A stretch of 64,000 nt of DNA. It comes from Lacrimispora saccharolytica. GTDB taxonomy: Bacteria > Bacillota > Clostridia > Lachnospirales > Lachnospiraceae. The stretch is from NCBI GenBank assembly GCA_016899975.1, contig JACJJN010000003.1, positions 1-64,000 of the forward strand, read 5' to 3'. Below the pieces are notes generated by a model. The model was not told the origin of the DNA, made no database searches, and saw only the letters and a list, made by a program, of their open reading frames with translations. This document shows positions 56,810-64,000 of this stretch, in pieces (within the stretch, counting starts at the first letter, position 1; the number at the start of each line of letters is the position of its first letter). A program made the position numbers and the translations under genes.

Positions 56810-56819
56810 ATGTGTTTTC

Positions 56820-57479
56820 TCACCAATTCTTCTTCTGCTTTTTCCTCTGCATCAGATAAACCGGCGACAGGATCAGCATAACCGCCATGCCTCCGATAAA
56901 TCCGCCGATATGTGCATAATTATCTACATTGCTCGACTGAAATCCCACCAGCAGAGTCAGCACAACCATCAGACAGACCCGCCGCAGGGATAGATCCTCC
57001 AGACGACCCTTGTTTAAGATCAGCAGAACCACGATTGCTCCAAGAACCGCGAAGATTGCCCCTGAGGCTCCTGCAGAAACGACCGCTCTTCCTTGCGCGA
57101 TTTCATACCGATAGGAACATAGATTGCCCGCCAGTCCTCCAAGCATGTATACTGCAAGATACACTGGTTTTCCCACCGTCTTTTCCAGGTAATCTCCCAC
57201 AAACAAAAGCAGAAGCATATTGTTGAACAGATGGCTGATGCCAAAATGCAGGAACATACTGGTAAACAGACGATAGGTTTCACCAGCCTGGATCAATGGC
57301 GTATAGGCAGCGCCCCAGCGGATCATGTTTTCCATATCATTGCTTCCCCCTGTGAGGGTCACCAGCAAAAAGACCAGGATATTAACGGCTATCATGATCA
57401 GGTTCAAGACGTTTTTAGGATTTCTCAGCATCCGTTCGATAAAATCCTCGTTGGGATTATAATACTCCTGTTGGTTCAT
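56820..57479 (-). CDS. Rhomboid-family intramembrane serine protease
   Basis: 219 residues, six hydrophobic helices. The catalytic serine is in S-A-G-A-S-G-A-I-F-A and the histidine in N-Y-A-H-I-G-G-F-I-G-G; the H-L-F-N-N-M-L-L-L motif lies in the second helix. It cuts transmembrane substrates. GAGAGAGGAAT precedes the ATG; promoter at 57519-57547. Confidence 0.92.
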   Translation of the reverse strand: MNQQEYYNPNEDFIERMLRNPKNVLNLIMIAVNILVFLLVTLTGGSNDMENMIRWGAAYTPLIQAGETYRLFTSMFLHFGISHLFNNMLLLLFVGDYLEKTVGKPVYLAVYMLGGLAGNLCSYRYEIAQGRAVVSAGASGAIFAVLGAIVVLLILNKGRLEDLSLRRVCLMVVLTLLVGFQSSNVDNYAHIGGFIGGMAVMLILSPVYLMQRKKQKKNW

Positions 57480-57518
57480 ATTCCTCTCTCCCAGATTCCG
57501 TTTCTTTCGATGGTTTCC

Positions 57519-57547
57519 ATTATAGGAGATGGTTTTTCTGATTGCAA
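57519..57547 (-). promoter_or_regulatory. Promoter of the rhomboid gene
   Basis: Minus-strand TTGCAA (57542-57547), 17 bases, TATAAT (57519-57524). Confidence 0.75.
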
Positions 57548-57609
57548 GGTTTTACGGGCTGTTTATCCTTTTTTCACTTATTGTCTCAATGTAACAGAGA
57601 TCTGAAACT

Positions 57610-59130
57610 CTACCTTTCCAGAAACTGATATTTAATATCCGCAAAGGTGATCTCATCCCCATCTTCCAGTTTTCTCGGAATGTCTCCTTCCAATGGGATT
57701 TCATTGACATAGGTTCCATTGCAGGAATTCAGATCCGTCAGAAGACAGATGCCCTGAGCACAGTGAAGTTTTGCATGAAGCCTGCTGACGGTCGGAAATG
57801 GGATCACCACATCCGCCGCCGTCTGCAGTTTTCCTATGGTTGTCTCCTCCTTGGAAATCACAATTTCCGGAAGGTTCGGGTGAGAAACCGGCACCAGACG
57901 AAACCGGTTTTCACTGGGTCTTCGATAAAGGGGTTCTGTTTTCTGATACAATAGCTGGTCAAAAAACAACTTCCTTTCCTTCTCTGAAAGGCTCTCTGGT
58001 TTCTGCTCGGAAACAGGTTTTCTTTCCGATTCCAATACGGTTCTTTTTTCCTGAATAACTGTCGGTTTTCTTCTACAACTGCATTCTTCTGCCCTGCTCC
58101 CATGATTTCCCTCTTCTTTACATCTCTCAAAAATATCATCCGCTTCCTGTGACGCTTTTCTATCCTCGCGTGCTTCTTCAACAGAAACCCGATGGGAAAA
58201 AAGCGGGGATTCCGATTCTCCCTGATTCTTTTTCAAAAACGGCTCTATTTCTTTTTCCCCTTCCAGAAACGGCTTCATCTCCTTCTCCGCATCTTCCCGG
58301 TCCTTTTTTCTCAGCCAGGCGGAAATCACAAGGATGGAAACACCCGCCGCAGCCAGCAGGATCAGATACATAAATGCAGGCACCTGGGTAAAATACATCA
58401 GATACAGCACCAGCCCCAAAACAGCCACTCCGCCAAGGATCACTGCGAACGTCCAGATTCCGCTTTCCTTTTCTGCTTCCTCCTCTTCCGTAAAAAAGGA
58501 TTCCATTGCTTTCTTTCTCATATCTTCCTTCTGTTCCTCCGCTTCCTGTTTTTCCTGAGCGAAAGGCTCCTCCTGTACCGGAACCTCCGGTTCCCGCAGA
58601 AGCACGCTTCTGATCTGATCCAGCGGACAGTCCTCATCTGTCACCGCCTTATACAGACCATATCCCAGTACTACAGTTTTCGGCTCCTGGTGATTCAATT
58701 TGGGCAGCAGATACTCCATCAGTTCCCGTAACTGATTGTTCACGGAATGTTTCTCACCCGGCAGATAACAAAAACTGAACTGCAATGGTTCCGCTGTCAG
58801 ATAGACAGTATTCGGAGTAAGGATGAGTCCCTCCGGATCCAGAAGATAACTTCCCAGTTCTTCCAGCACTTTGACAATCTCCTGAAACAGCATTTTCAGA
58901 AAACTGCATCCTACCTGCTGATGTTCATACACTGTACTCAATGACTGTCTGGAAGTAATGTCATAATAAAACAGTGTATGATTGTCCATCTTATGAATAC
59001 GGCATTCCAGAATTCCTGTAATGGAATTTGTCTGAAGCATCCTGATCTGATACGATGCCGCATCCGGCTCTCCTTCCTCTCTGATGATCATATAGTTGTG
59101 ATTCAGATCCCTCTTATAATCTATCTGCAT
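57610..59130 (-). CDS. FHA-domain protein with DUF6382-like N-terminus
   Basis: 506 residues. The N-terminal 175 residues match the DUF6382-type domain as I recall it. Two adjacent membrane helices (226-246, 251-272) follow, then a charged linker, then a C-terminal FHA domain (T-T-I-G-K, S-R-L-H-A, N-S-C-N-G-T-Y-V-N-E) that reads phosphothreonine. It is the last gene of the Tad-type cluster in this window, 55 bases after TadE. FHA proteins appear in many Tad and type VII loci; here it may bring Ser/Thr-kinase signals to pilus assembly. Confidence 0.82.
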   Translation of the reverse strand: MQIDYKRDLNHNYMIIREEGEPDAASYQIRMLQTNSITGILECRIHKMDNHTLFYYDITSRQSLSTVYEHQQVGCSFLKMLFQEIVKVLEELGSYLLDPEGLILTPNTVYLTAEPLQFSFCYLPGEKHSVNNQLRELMEYLLPKLNHQEPKTVVLGYGLYKAVTDEDCPLDQIRSVLLREPEVPVQEEPFAQEKQEAEEQKEDMRKKAMESFFTEEEEAEKESGIWTFAVILGGVAVLGLVLYLMYFTQVPAFMYLILLAAAGVSILVISAWLRKKDREDAEKEMKPFLEGEKEIEPFLKKNQGESESPLFSHRVSVEEAREDRKASQEADDIFERCKEEGNHGSRAEECSCRRKPTVIQEKRTVLESERKPVSEQKPESLSEKERKLFFDQLLYQKTEPLYRRPSENRFRLVPVSHPNLPEIVISKEETTIGKLQTAADVVIPFPTVSRLHAKLHCAQGICLLTDLNSCNGTYVNEIPLEGDIPRKLEDGDEITFADIKYQFLER

Positions 59131-59185
59131 CGTTCCCTCACTTTCCTATCCCTGCGAAAGAGCCTTTGAGCATCCGGCTCTTATG

Positions 59186-59668
59186 TCAGGATATGATATT
59201 CTCCACCATACGGATCCTTCGAATCCGCTCTTCCGGCCTTATATTTTTTGCTCCTGCACTGACGTGATACTTCCAGATTCCATGACCCCATAACTGACAG
59301 ACGCTGCCCTCAAACACAGCTTCTGTATGTTCATCCGTTACCTTTACCTGTCCCTGCGGCACTTCCGTCGGCATTCGGTGCGCCTTCAGAAGGCTGCTGA
59401 GTTTTTCCTTTGCATATCTTTCACCGCTTTCCTGACCCATCCTGCCATAACTGTTCCCGGTCATCACCGTTTCAAAGGCACAGAGTGTATAGTAAGCTTT
59501 ATCGTGAACGTAAAAATCCAGCGAGATCAGAAGAAAAATGACGATCAATGCCAACGGAACTACAAGAGAAGCCTCCACGGTGATACTTGCCGCTGCCTCC
59601 TGCCATCGTTTCTTATTCCGGCGTATCACTCCGTCTTTGACTCTGTTTTTATCTTTGATTCTTCTCAA
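59186..59668 (-). CDS. TadE-like pseudopilin
   Basis: 160 residues. After a basic N-terminus comes A-S-I-T-V-E-A-S-L-V-V-P-L-A-L-I-V-I-F-L, the TadE/pseudopilin helix with the E at +5. I chose a TTG start at 59666-59668: GGGAGG lies 8 bases upstream and the codon overlaps the peptidase stop (TTGA). The longer frame from 60148 runs through the peptidase gene in another phase and is not real. Minor pilin role inferred. Confidence 0.75.
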   Translation of the reverse strand: MRRIKDKNRVKDGVIRRNKKRWQEAAASITVEASLVVPLALIVIFLLISLDFYVHDKAYYTLCAFETVMTGNSYGRMGQESGERYAKEKLSSLLKAHRMPTEVPQGQVKVTDEHTEAVFEGSVCQLWGHGIWKYHVSAGAKNIRPEERIRRIRMVENIIS

Positions 59669-60090
59669 ACAATCATCCTCCCGATACATCCCAGCAAAAG
59701 AAACGGAATAAACGGAAGCGAATCTCCTTTCCGAACCTTTTTCAGGATCAGAAGGACTGCGCTGCACCCTGCACATGTCAGCATTCCTCCGGTCAGGATC
59801 AGAACGATATCCCACACTCCCGTCCATACCCCTGCCGCCATCACAACCCATCCGTCCCCATACCCGATCTTCTGTTCCGTAAGGTATGCCGTTCCGAGAA
59901 GTACACTCCCGGGAAGGCATGACAGCAAAATTTCCGCTGTCTCTGTTTTCTGTCCAAAAAACTGCCACGCCACACCGGCTGCCAGACAGGCACCCGCCAG
60001 AATCACATTGATCTCTTTTCTTCGAATATCCATGATCGAATGAATCCCAAGAATGCCAAGGGCTGCGCCTAACCCTATCGTAATTGTCAT
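59665..60090 (-). CDS. A24-family prepilin peptidase (TadV/CpaA-like, short)
   Basis: 141 residues, the short form without the N-methyltransferase domain. The first catalytic aspartate is in S-I-M-D-I-R-R-K-E-I and the second in G-Y-G-D-G; four to five membrane helices. It processes Flp pilin and pseudopilins. The start at 60090 overlaps the preceding gene stop (ATGA). The open frame reaches 60270 but that part lies inside the upstream gene. Confidence 0.85.
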   Translation of the reverse strand: MTITIGLGAALGILGIHSIMDIRRKEINVILAGACLAAGVAWQFFGQKTETAEILLSCLPGSVLLGTAYLTEQKIGYGDGWVVMAAGVWTGVWDIVLILTGGMLTCAGCSAVLLILKKVRKGDSLPFIPFLLLGCIGRMIV

Positions 60091-61028
60091 TCTCCCACTC
60101 CTTTCTTTTCCATAGACTGACAAGTGCTGCAAACCGGATATCCGGCAACTTCCGAGTGCTTGACCAGCCGGATACTCCGTTTCAGTCCGCTGCATTCCGA
60201 TGAATTGTGATACCGGTTGCCGCTGGAGGTAACATACAGCAGATCGTTCACCGCTCCGCCGCCTACACATTTTTCACAGGCATGATACCGTTCACCGCTC
60301 TCATTTCTCATACTGCTGATCTTTCCCTTGCTTCCGGCAGAGATTTTTACACTCAGATGACGGCAGGCAGATGAGGTATGATAAACTTGTCCATGTTCCG
60401 TGACAAAAACCATCTCCTCATAATTCCCCTCCTGTCTCTCCTGATCCGTATCTCCTTCCCACGCCCGCACACTCGCCCGGCAGGTTACCTTCACCTCCGG
60501 GCGGAAAAACAGATAACCTGTTTTCATCTTATAATCCGCCTGAAGTTTCACTGTATGATCCTCATATCTGCTTCTCAGGAGAGAGATACTTCCATGTTCT
60601 CTGACTTCTTCAGGCATCTGGCTTTGCGCATACATCATGCAGGCACCCGTTCCCAACACCATCTCTGCGCCTTCCTCTTCTCCCGGAAGCACATACCCAT
60701 AGGTACCGAGTGTTTCCGCGCTTTCCTGCAGGGACATATTGACCATTCCCTGAAGCCTGCATACTTCCATCAGGTTCAGCAGAGTTAAGACCGCGAAGAA
60801 AAATAAAGGGAGAACCAGCGCTGCCTCTACCGTCAGGCTTCCTTTCCGTGAGATGCAAAAGGTTACCCTCTTACCGTAAGACAGTTTTAGAAATTCTTGA
60901 CATGGCTGTGACAGAGATTGATGTCTTTGGGATTTATTTCTTTGGGATTTATGTCTCAGAAGAGCTATGGTTTGATATTGTTTGAATGCATGATAAAGTC
61001 TATTCTCTGTTTTCCGATAAGAGGGCAC
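60087..61028 (-). CDS. TadE/TadG-like pseudopilin with two C-terminal metal-site-like repeats
   Basis: About 313 residues. A class III pseudopilin segment (R-K-G-S-L-T-V-E-A-A-L-V-L-P-L-F-F-F-A-V) is followed by an external domain and then two repeats of the form Y-H-x-S-S-x-C-x-x-L ... C-x-x-C (Y-H-T-S-S-A-C..C-E-K-C and Y-H-N-S-S-E-C..C-S-T-C). This His/Cys layout is known from tails of secreted nucleases and may bind zinc. GTG start at 61028 with GGAGGTG 7 bases upstream (inside the previous gene's end) is preferred over ATG at 61055. Confidence 0.72.
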   Translation of the reverse strand: MPSYRKTENRLYHAFKQYQTIALLRHKSQRNKSQRHQSLSQPCQEFLKLSYGKRVTFCISRKGSLTVEAALVLPLFFFAVLTLLNLMEVCRLQGMVNMSLQESAETLGTYGYVLPGEEEGAEMVLGTGACMMYAQSQMPEEVREHGSISLLRSRYEDHTVKLQADYKMKTGYLFFRPEVKVTCRASVRAWEGDTDQERQEGNYEEMVFVTEHGQVYHTSSACRHLSVKISAGSKGKISSMRNESGERYHACEKCVGGGAVNDLLYVTSSGNRYHNSSECSGLKRSIRLVKHSEVAGYPVCSTCQSMEKKGVGE

Positions 61029-61032
61029 CCTT

Positions 61033-62553
61033 TTACACCTCCGTTCCATAAGCATATTGGCGTTCTATCCTTAATGTTTCCGTTCCGTATCTCAGGTTCA
61101 TTTCCAGCCCCATCGATGAGATGCACTGGTCGATGCAAAAATCCGGAACACCCAGCCGGGTGCGCATATTGTGTTCCACCAGATCCATCGTCCTGCTGTT
61201 GATTCCACCGGAATCCTCTTTGATCAGAAGGATCCGAAGGTATTCTTCATAAGAAAGCCCCTGCTCGCTGCTTTTTCTCATAGAATCCAGCCCATCCAGC
61301 AGATTGGGAAGATTTTCAAGAGACAGCTGCCAGGATCCGTCCGTTTTCACCAGGGCAACCTTCCCTCCATCCAGAAGTTCCCGGACATCCAGGATGCTTT
61401 CCGCAAACGCCCAGCAGCCGATCAAAGCCGCAGATATGATTCCTGATGCAACGGGAAGCGCCAGAGCAGAAGCAATGGTCAGCGCCATCGCGTTCACCTG
61501 CGCGCGTTTCTCCGCGCTTGCCAGAATATGCACCGCGTTTGCTGCCTCTCTCGCCGCCAGGAGCTGTCCGGCAACGCTTTTCAGATTTTCCATATCGCTT
61601 TCTTTTCCCGCGATTGCATACTCCACCTGACACTGTAACCCTCCTGTCTCTTCCCGGTCGGTATAGCAGGGAAATTTCCACAGCAGGTACTCATTTTGCA
61701 GCATCTTATCCACAAATTCCACTTCTCTTTCCATATGAATGACCTGAAGTCCTTCCTGAAGACTTCTGTGAGAGGCAAATTGTGAAAGATCCGCTTCCTG
61801 ATTGGGCAGAGACTGTCCGGAAGGAAGTACCAGACTTAAAATCCCCATATCCTTGATCCTTCGGATGACTTCAATGGGATTGACAAAACCCTGCGGAACC
61901 TCCGGGTTTTCCGTGGTTTCCTGTTCTTCCCCTCCGCCTGCATCTTCACCTTCACCATCACTTTCCTTTTCACTTTCCTGCTGTTCTCTCTGTGCTTCTT
62001 CCGCCTCTTTGACCGCCTGTTCATAATCTTCCACGGTCTGCCCGGAATCTCCGATGCGGTTCTGTTCTTCCTGAGCATCCCAGGCATTCTCTCTGTTTTT
62101 CAGTTTTTCCGAAAGCTGCTGTATACCATAAGTACCCAGATTCTGTCTCATCGCTTCACATACCTGGCGAAAAAAAGCTTCCCCGTCGTTATCCGTTGCA
62201 AGGGTGTATGACGTGATACTTCCATTTTCCAGTTTCAGCCCGGAAGAAAAACCATCCAATATCTGATTCCCTTCTCCCAGAATCCAGGAAGCGGTATCCT
62301 CTGCCGTCTGATACAGGTTTCCCGGCTGCCACTCTCCCGTTCCGCATCCGCCGTCCAGAAAAAACAATTCGTATTCTTCCAGAAGTTTACGGTCAAAACG
62401 GGAAAATATGGAATACAGCCCCTGTTCCGCCGCACTCGCCGTCAGGACACGTGCATATGCCATCCGGACTGACTGCAGGCTCCCGGCGATCAGTGTCAGG
62501 ATGACGCTGAACACAAGGCTCATATAGACAGTGATACTGCCGTTTTTTCTCAT
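61033..62553 (-). CDS. DUF5702-like Tad-locus membrane protein
   Basis: 506 residues. An N-terminal G-S-I-T-V-Y-M-S-L-V-F-S-V-I-L-T-L helix resembles a TadG-type anchor; the body has a Glu/Gln/Gly-rich acidic stretch near 180-215, then two helices around 375-405. It fits DUF5702 as I recall. Conserved in clostridial Tad loci; role unknown, probably in the pilus base. AGAAAGGAGC precedes the ATG. Confidence 0.7.
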   Translation of the reverse strand: MRKNGSITVYMSLVFSVILTLIAGSLQSVRMAYARVLTASAAEQGLYSIFSRFDRKLLEEYELFFLDGGCGTGEWQPGNLYQTAEDTASWILGEGNQILDGFSSGLKLENGSITSYTLATDNDGEAFFRQVCEAMRQNLGTYGIQQLSEKLKNRENAWDAQEEQNRIGDSGQTVEDYEQAVKEAEEAQREQQESEKESDGEGEDAGGGEEQETTENPEVPQGFVNPIEVIRRIKDMGILSLVLPSGQSLPNQEADLSQFASHRSLQEGLQVIHMEREVEFVDKMLQNEYLLWKFPCYTDREETGGLQCQVEYAIAGKESDMENLKSVAGQLLAAREAANAVHILASAEKRAQVNAMALTIASALALPVASGIISAALIGCWAFAESILDVRELLDGGKVALVKTDGSWQLSLENLPNLLDGLDSMRKSSEQGLSYEEYLRILLIKEDSGGINSRTMDLVEHNMRTRLGVPDFCIDQCISSMGLEMNLRYGTETLRIERQYAYGTEV

Positions 62554-62649
62554 GGTATACAGCTCCTTTCTTACATTTTACTTTCTTTGCCGCAAACTGG
62601 CTTTTTATCAGAAATTTCTTTTCTTTTTGTGAGGAATCCGTCTCTTGGG

Positions 62650-62817
62650 TCAGATGGAATTGCTTTGACTTGTGATCTTATCCAGAATGTCGTTGACGAG
62701 GCTTACCAGCTGCTGCTTAAAAATAATAACAAGACCGATAAGTACGACCAGGATCAGTATGATTTCCACGACGCCGACCGCGTCTTCCTCCTGCCAGAAC
62801 TCCAGCATTCTCCACAT
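62650..62817 (-). CDS. Flp1-like type IVb pilin
   Basis: 55 residues: MWRMLEFWQEEDAVGVVEII then L-I-L-V-V-L-I-G-L-V-I-I-F and a short polar tail. A hydrophobic helix after a G-x-x-E-I-like site with glutamate is typical of Flp1 pilins, which the short peptidase would mature. AAAGGAGGTGAG directly precedes the ATG. It was too short for ordinary open-frame lists but lies in the right place between the TadC-like and DUF5702-like genes. Confidence 0.82.
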   Translation of the reverse strand: MWRMLEFWQEEDAVGVVEIILILVVLIGLVIIFKQQLVSLVNDILDKITSQSNSI

Positions 62818-62876
62818 GATCTCACCTCCTTTCCATCCTTCCGCTGCCTGCGGAATCCCGCGGACGGAAGCCTTTT

Positions 62877-64000
62877 TTATGCATAAAAGGACATAAATGC
62901 CGGGATCAGGATCAGGAGAAACACAATGCCAAGCATCATCATCATGGGAAGCAAAAGCCTGGTTCCGGCTTTCTCCCCTTCTGCCCTTGCTCTGCGCCTG
63001 CGCTCCTCGAATGCCTCCGAAGATTCCTGTTCCAGTAATTCCAGCAGCCCTTTACTGCCTTTTTTCAGATTCTGTGTCAGCAGTGTTGCCAACGCCCGGT
63101 AGGAGGTTCCCTGACATCGCGCTCCCAGATGTTCGTAGGCGTTCAGTTCCGAGACACCGCTCTCCATCTCCTGCCAGGTATACAGAAGCTCTTCATATGC
63201 GGCTCTTGGCTTCCCAGAACCGTTCCTTTGCCGGTTCTGATAATCCAGCGCCAGCCGCTCCACCGCCTTTCGCATGTTCAGCCCTGCTCCCAGCAGCAGT
63301 ACCAGCGCACTGACGATTTCCGGATAATCCCTCTGCAGTTCTTCCTCTCTGCTCCGCCTGGACTCTTCTCTCTTCTCCTGCTGAACCCCTCCGTATAAAA
63401 CGGCTGTCAGAAGACCAAACACGGCAATCAGATTTCCGGTCCTGTCCGGAACCTTTCTCCAGGTAAGTTTCTGTCCGTCAATCTCCTGCGGCAGATAGTA
63501 CACGGCTTCCGAATCGTCTGTATTCTGTGCCTGTGCCGCTTCCTGGATCAGCTGCTCCAGCGTCTCTGCCTCCTGCTTCGGATATACCATAACATCCCGG
63601 ACACATTCCCTTGTCTGTTCCTGAAGGCTGAGCGTCGCTTTCAGCCTCACCTGCGCGCCTTCCTGCGGAATCCTGTCTGATAATTTTCCCTCATAGCCCA
63701 CCAGCAACGGCTCATCCGTATCCCAGGAGACAGCGACCGGGCTGTCCGGCATCTGTGTGACCAGGTTCAGATCCTGATCCACATGGAGAAGCGACGTGTT
63801 CTCACCAAGTATGACTGTATCCAATACCTTCTCCGCATGCTCCAGCCATTCCTCCGTCTCCTCTTCCTCATACTGTCTGGCGGGAACCAGAACCGTAATC
63901 TTCTGATTCTCTCCATTTTCCTGCGATACTTCCAGCTGTTCCTCTCTGGCCGACGTCCCATAACTGCCCCGCTCCACTGCAGGCTCTGTCCCAAGACCTG
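62877..64000 (-). CDS. TadC-like type II/IV secretion F-family protein (5' end outside window)
   Basis: The frame is open to the window edge (G-L-G-T-E-P-A-V-E-R-G...), so the true start lies beyond it; a GTG at 63975-63977 is not convincing. The C-terminal half has the T2SSF core (D-Y-P-E-I-V-S-A-L-V-L-L-L-G-A-G-L-N-M-R-K-A-V-E) and a final helix ending F-M-S-F-Y-A. Residues before it form an unusual soluble domain of about 180 residues. TadB/TadC-like proteins are the inner-membrane platform of the Tad pilus. Confidence 0.8.
   Translation of the reverse strand, partial: GLGTEPAVERGSYGTSAREEQLEVSQENGENQKITVLVPARQYEEEETEEWLEHAEKVLDTVILGENTSLLHVDQDLNLVTQMPDSPVAVSWDTDEPLLVGYEGKLSDRIPQEGAQVRLKATLSLQEQTRECVRDVMVYPKQEAETLEQLIQEAAQAQNTDDSEAVYYLPQEIDGQKLTWRKVPDRTGNLIAVFGLLTAVLYGGVQQEKREESRRSREEELQRDYPEIVSALVLLLGAGLNMRKAVERLALDYQNRQRNGSGKPRAAYEELLYTWQEMESGVSELNAYEHLGARCQGTSYRALATLLTQNLKKGSKGLLELLEQESSEAFEERRRRARAEGEKAGTRLLLPMMMMLGIVFLLILIPAFMSFYA

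Noticed and set aside
59669-60148. N-terminal extension of the TadE frame
   Set aside because: Runs through the prepilin peptidase gene in another phase; TTG at 59668 with GGGAGG explains the real start.

Overview
The window looks like chromosome of a Gram-positive, moderate-GC Clostridia member, most likely family Lachnospiraceae. The evidence is strong AAGGAGG-type ribosome binding sites, TTGACA/TATAAT promoters, Blautia/Ruminococcus-like protein sequences (YesL, DUF4203, DUF6147-like and DUF5702-like families, TSCPD protein) and a Flp/Tad pilus locus. I cannot assign genus or species from sequence reading alone. Most genes lie on the minus strand. The clear plus-strand blocks are asnS, the urease operon, the DUF4203 protein, yesL, a small conserved protein, the TSCPD protein, murG and a small histidine kinase.

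Layout. 1-600: right end of an IS3-type element and a decayed ABC-transporter fragment. 595-2802: M56 peptidase sensor (BlaR1/MecR1 type) and BlaI-type repressor with a clear promoter/operator. 2832-7645: RNA methyltransferase, endonuclease IV, and an SbcC/SbcD-like (YhaN/YhaO-like) ATPase-nuclease pair. 7676-15869: an AAA-ATPase-like gene remnant, then a complete four-gene Wadjet defence operon that I assign to type II (JetA, JetB, JetC, JetD). 16215-17606: asnS. 17657-23535: urease operon ureA-ureB-ureC-ureI-ureE-ureF-ureG-ureD, behind a promoter that is followed at once by a perfect intrinsic terminator, which suggests control by antitermination. 23564-27189: a secreted propeller-like protein with a degenerate peptidase-like tail, overlapping a methyltransferase gene. 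27643-31659: small hypothetical protein, DUF4203 membrane protein, orphan sugar-type binding lipoprotein, RluA-family pseudouridine synthase. 31660-33044: AT-rich stretch with a minus-strand promoter and terminator but no intact gene.

33045-36580: aconitase-superfamily hydratase with a CdaR/PucR-type regulator. 36655-38881: MsmK/UgpC-type ATPase and YesL. 39087-42484: two-component system. 42918-51746: small conserved protein, GH31 glycosidase, pgi, membrane protein, MTA/SAH nucleosidase, TSCPD protein, beta-CASP hydrolase and Uma2 nuclease. 52406-57479: DUF6147-like secreted protein, DUF4367-like membrane protein, stand-alone murG, HIT protein, soluble histidine kinase, rhomboid protease. 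57610-64000: part of a Tad/Flp pilus locus (TadC-like protein cut by the window edge, Flp1 pilin, DUF5702-like protein, pseudopilin with two metal-site-like repeats, prepilin peptidase, TadE, FHA protein).

How the genes work together. The Wadjet genes overlap or nearly abut and should act as one anti-plasmid machine. The SbcCD-like pair sits just downstream in the same direction. The urease genes form a self-contained unit with structural subunits, a UreI-type channel and all four accessory proteins, but no nickel transporter here. The Tad genes overlap or closely follow each other and should be one transcript. A family of imperfect hairpins with a GTAAC-N-GTTC core recurs in at least six intergenic regions.
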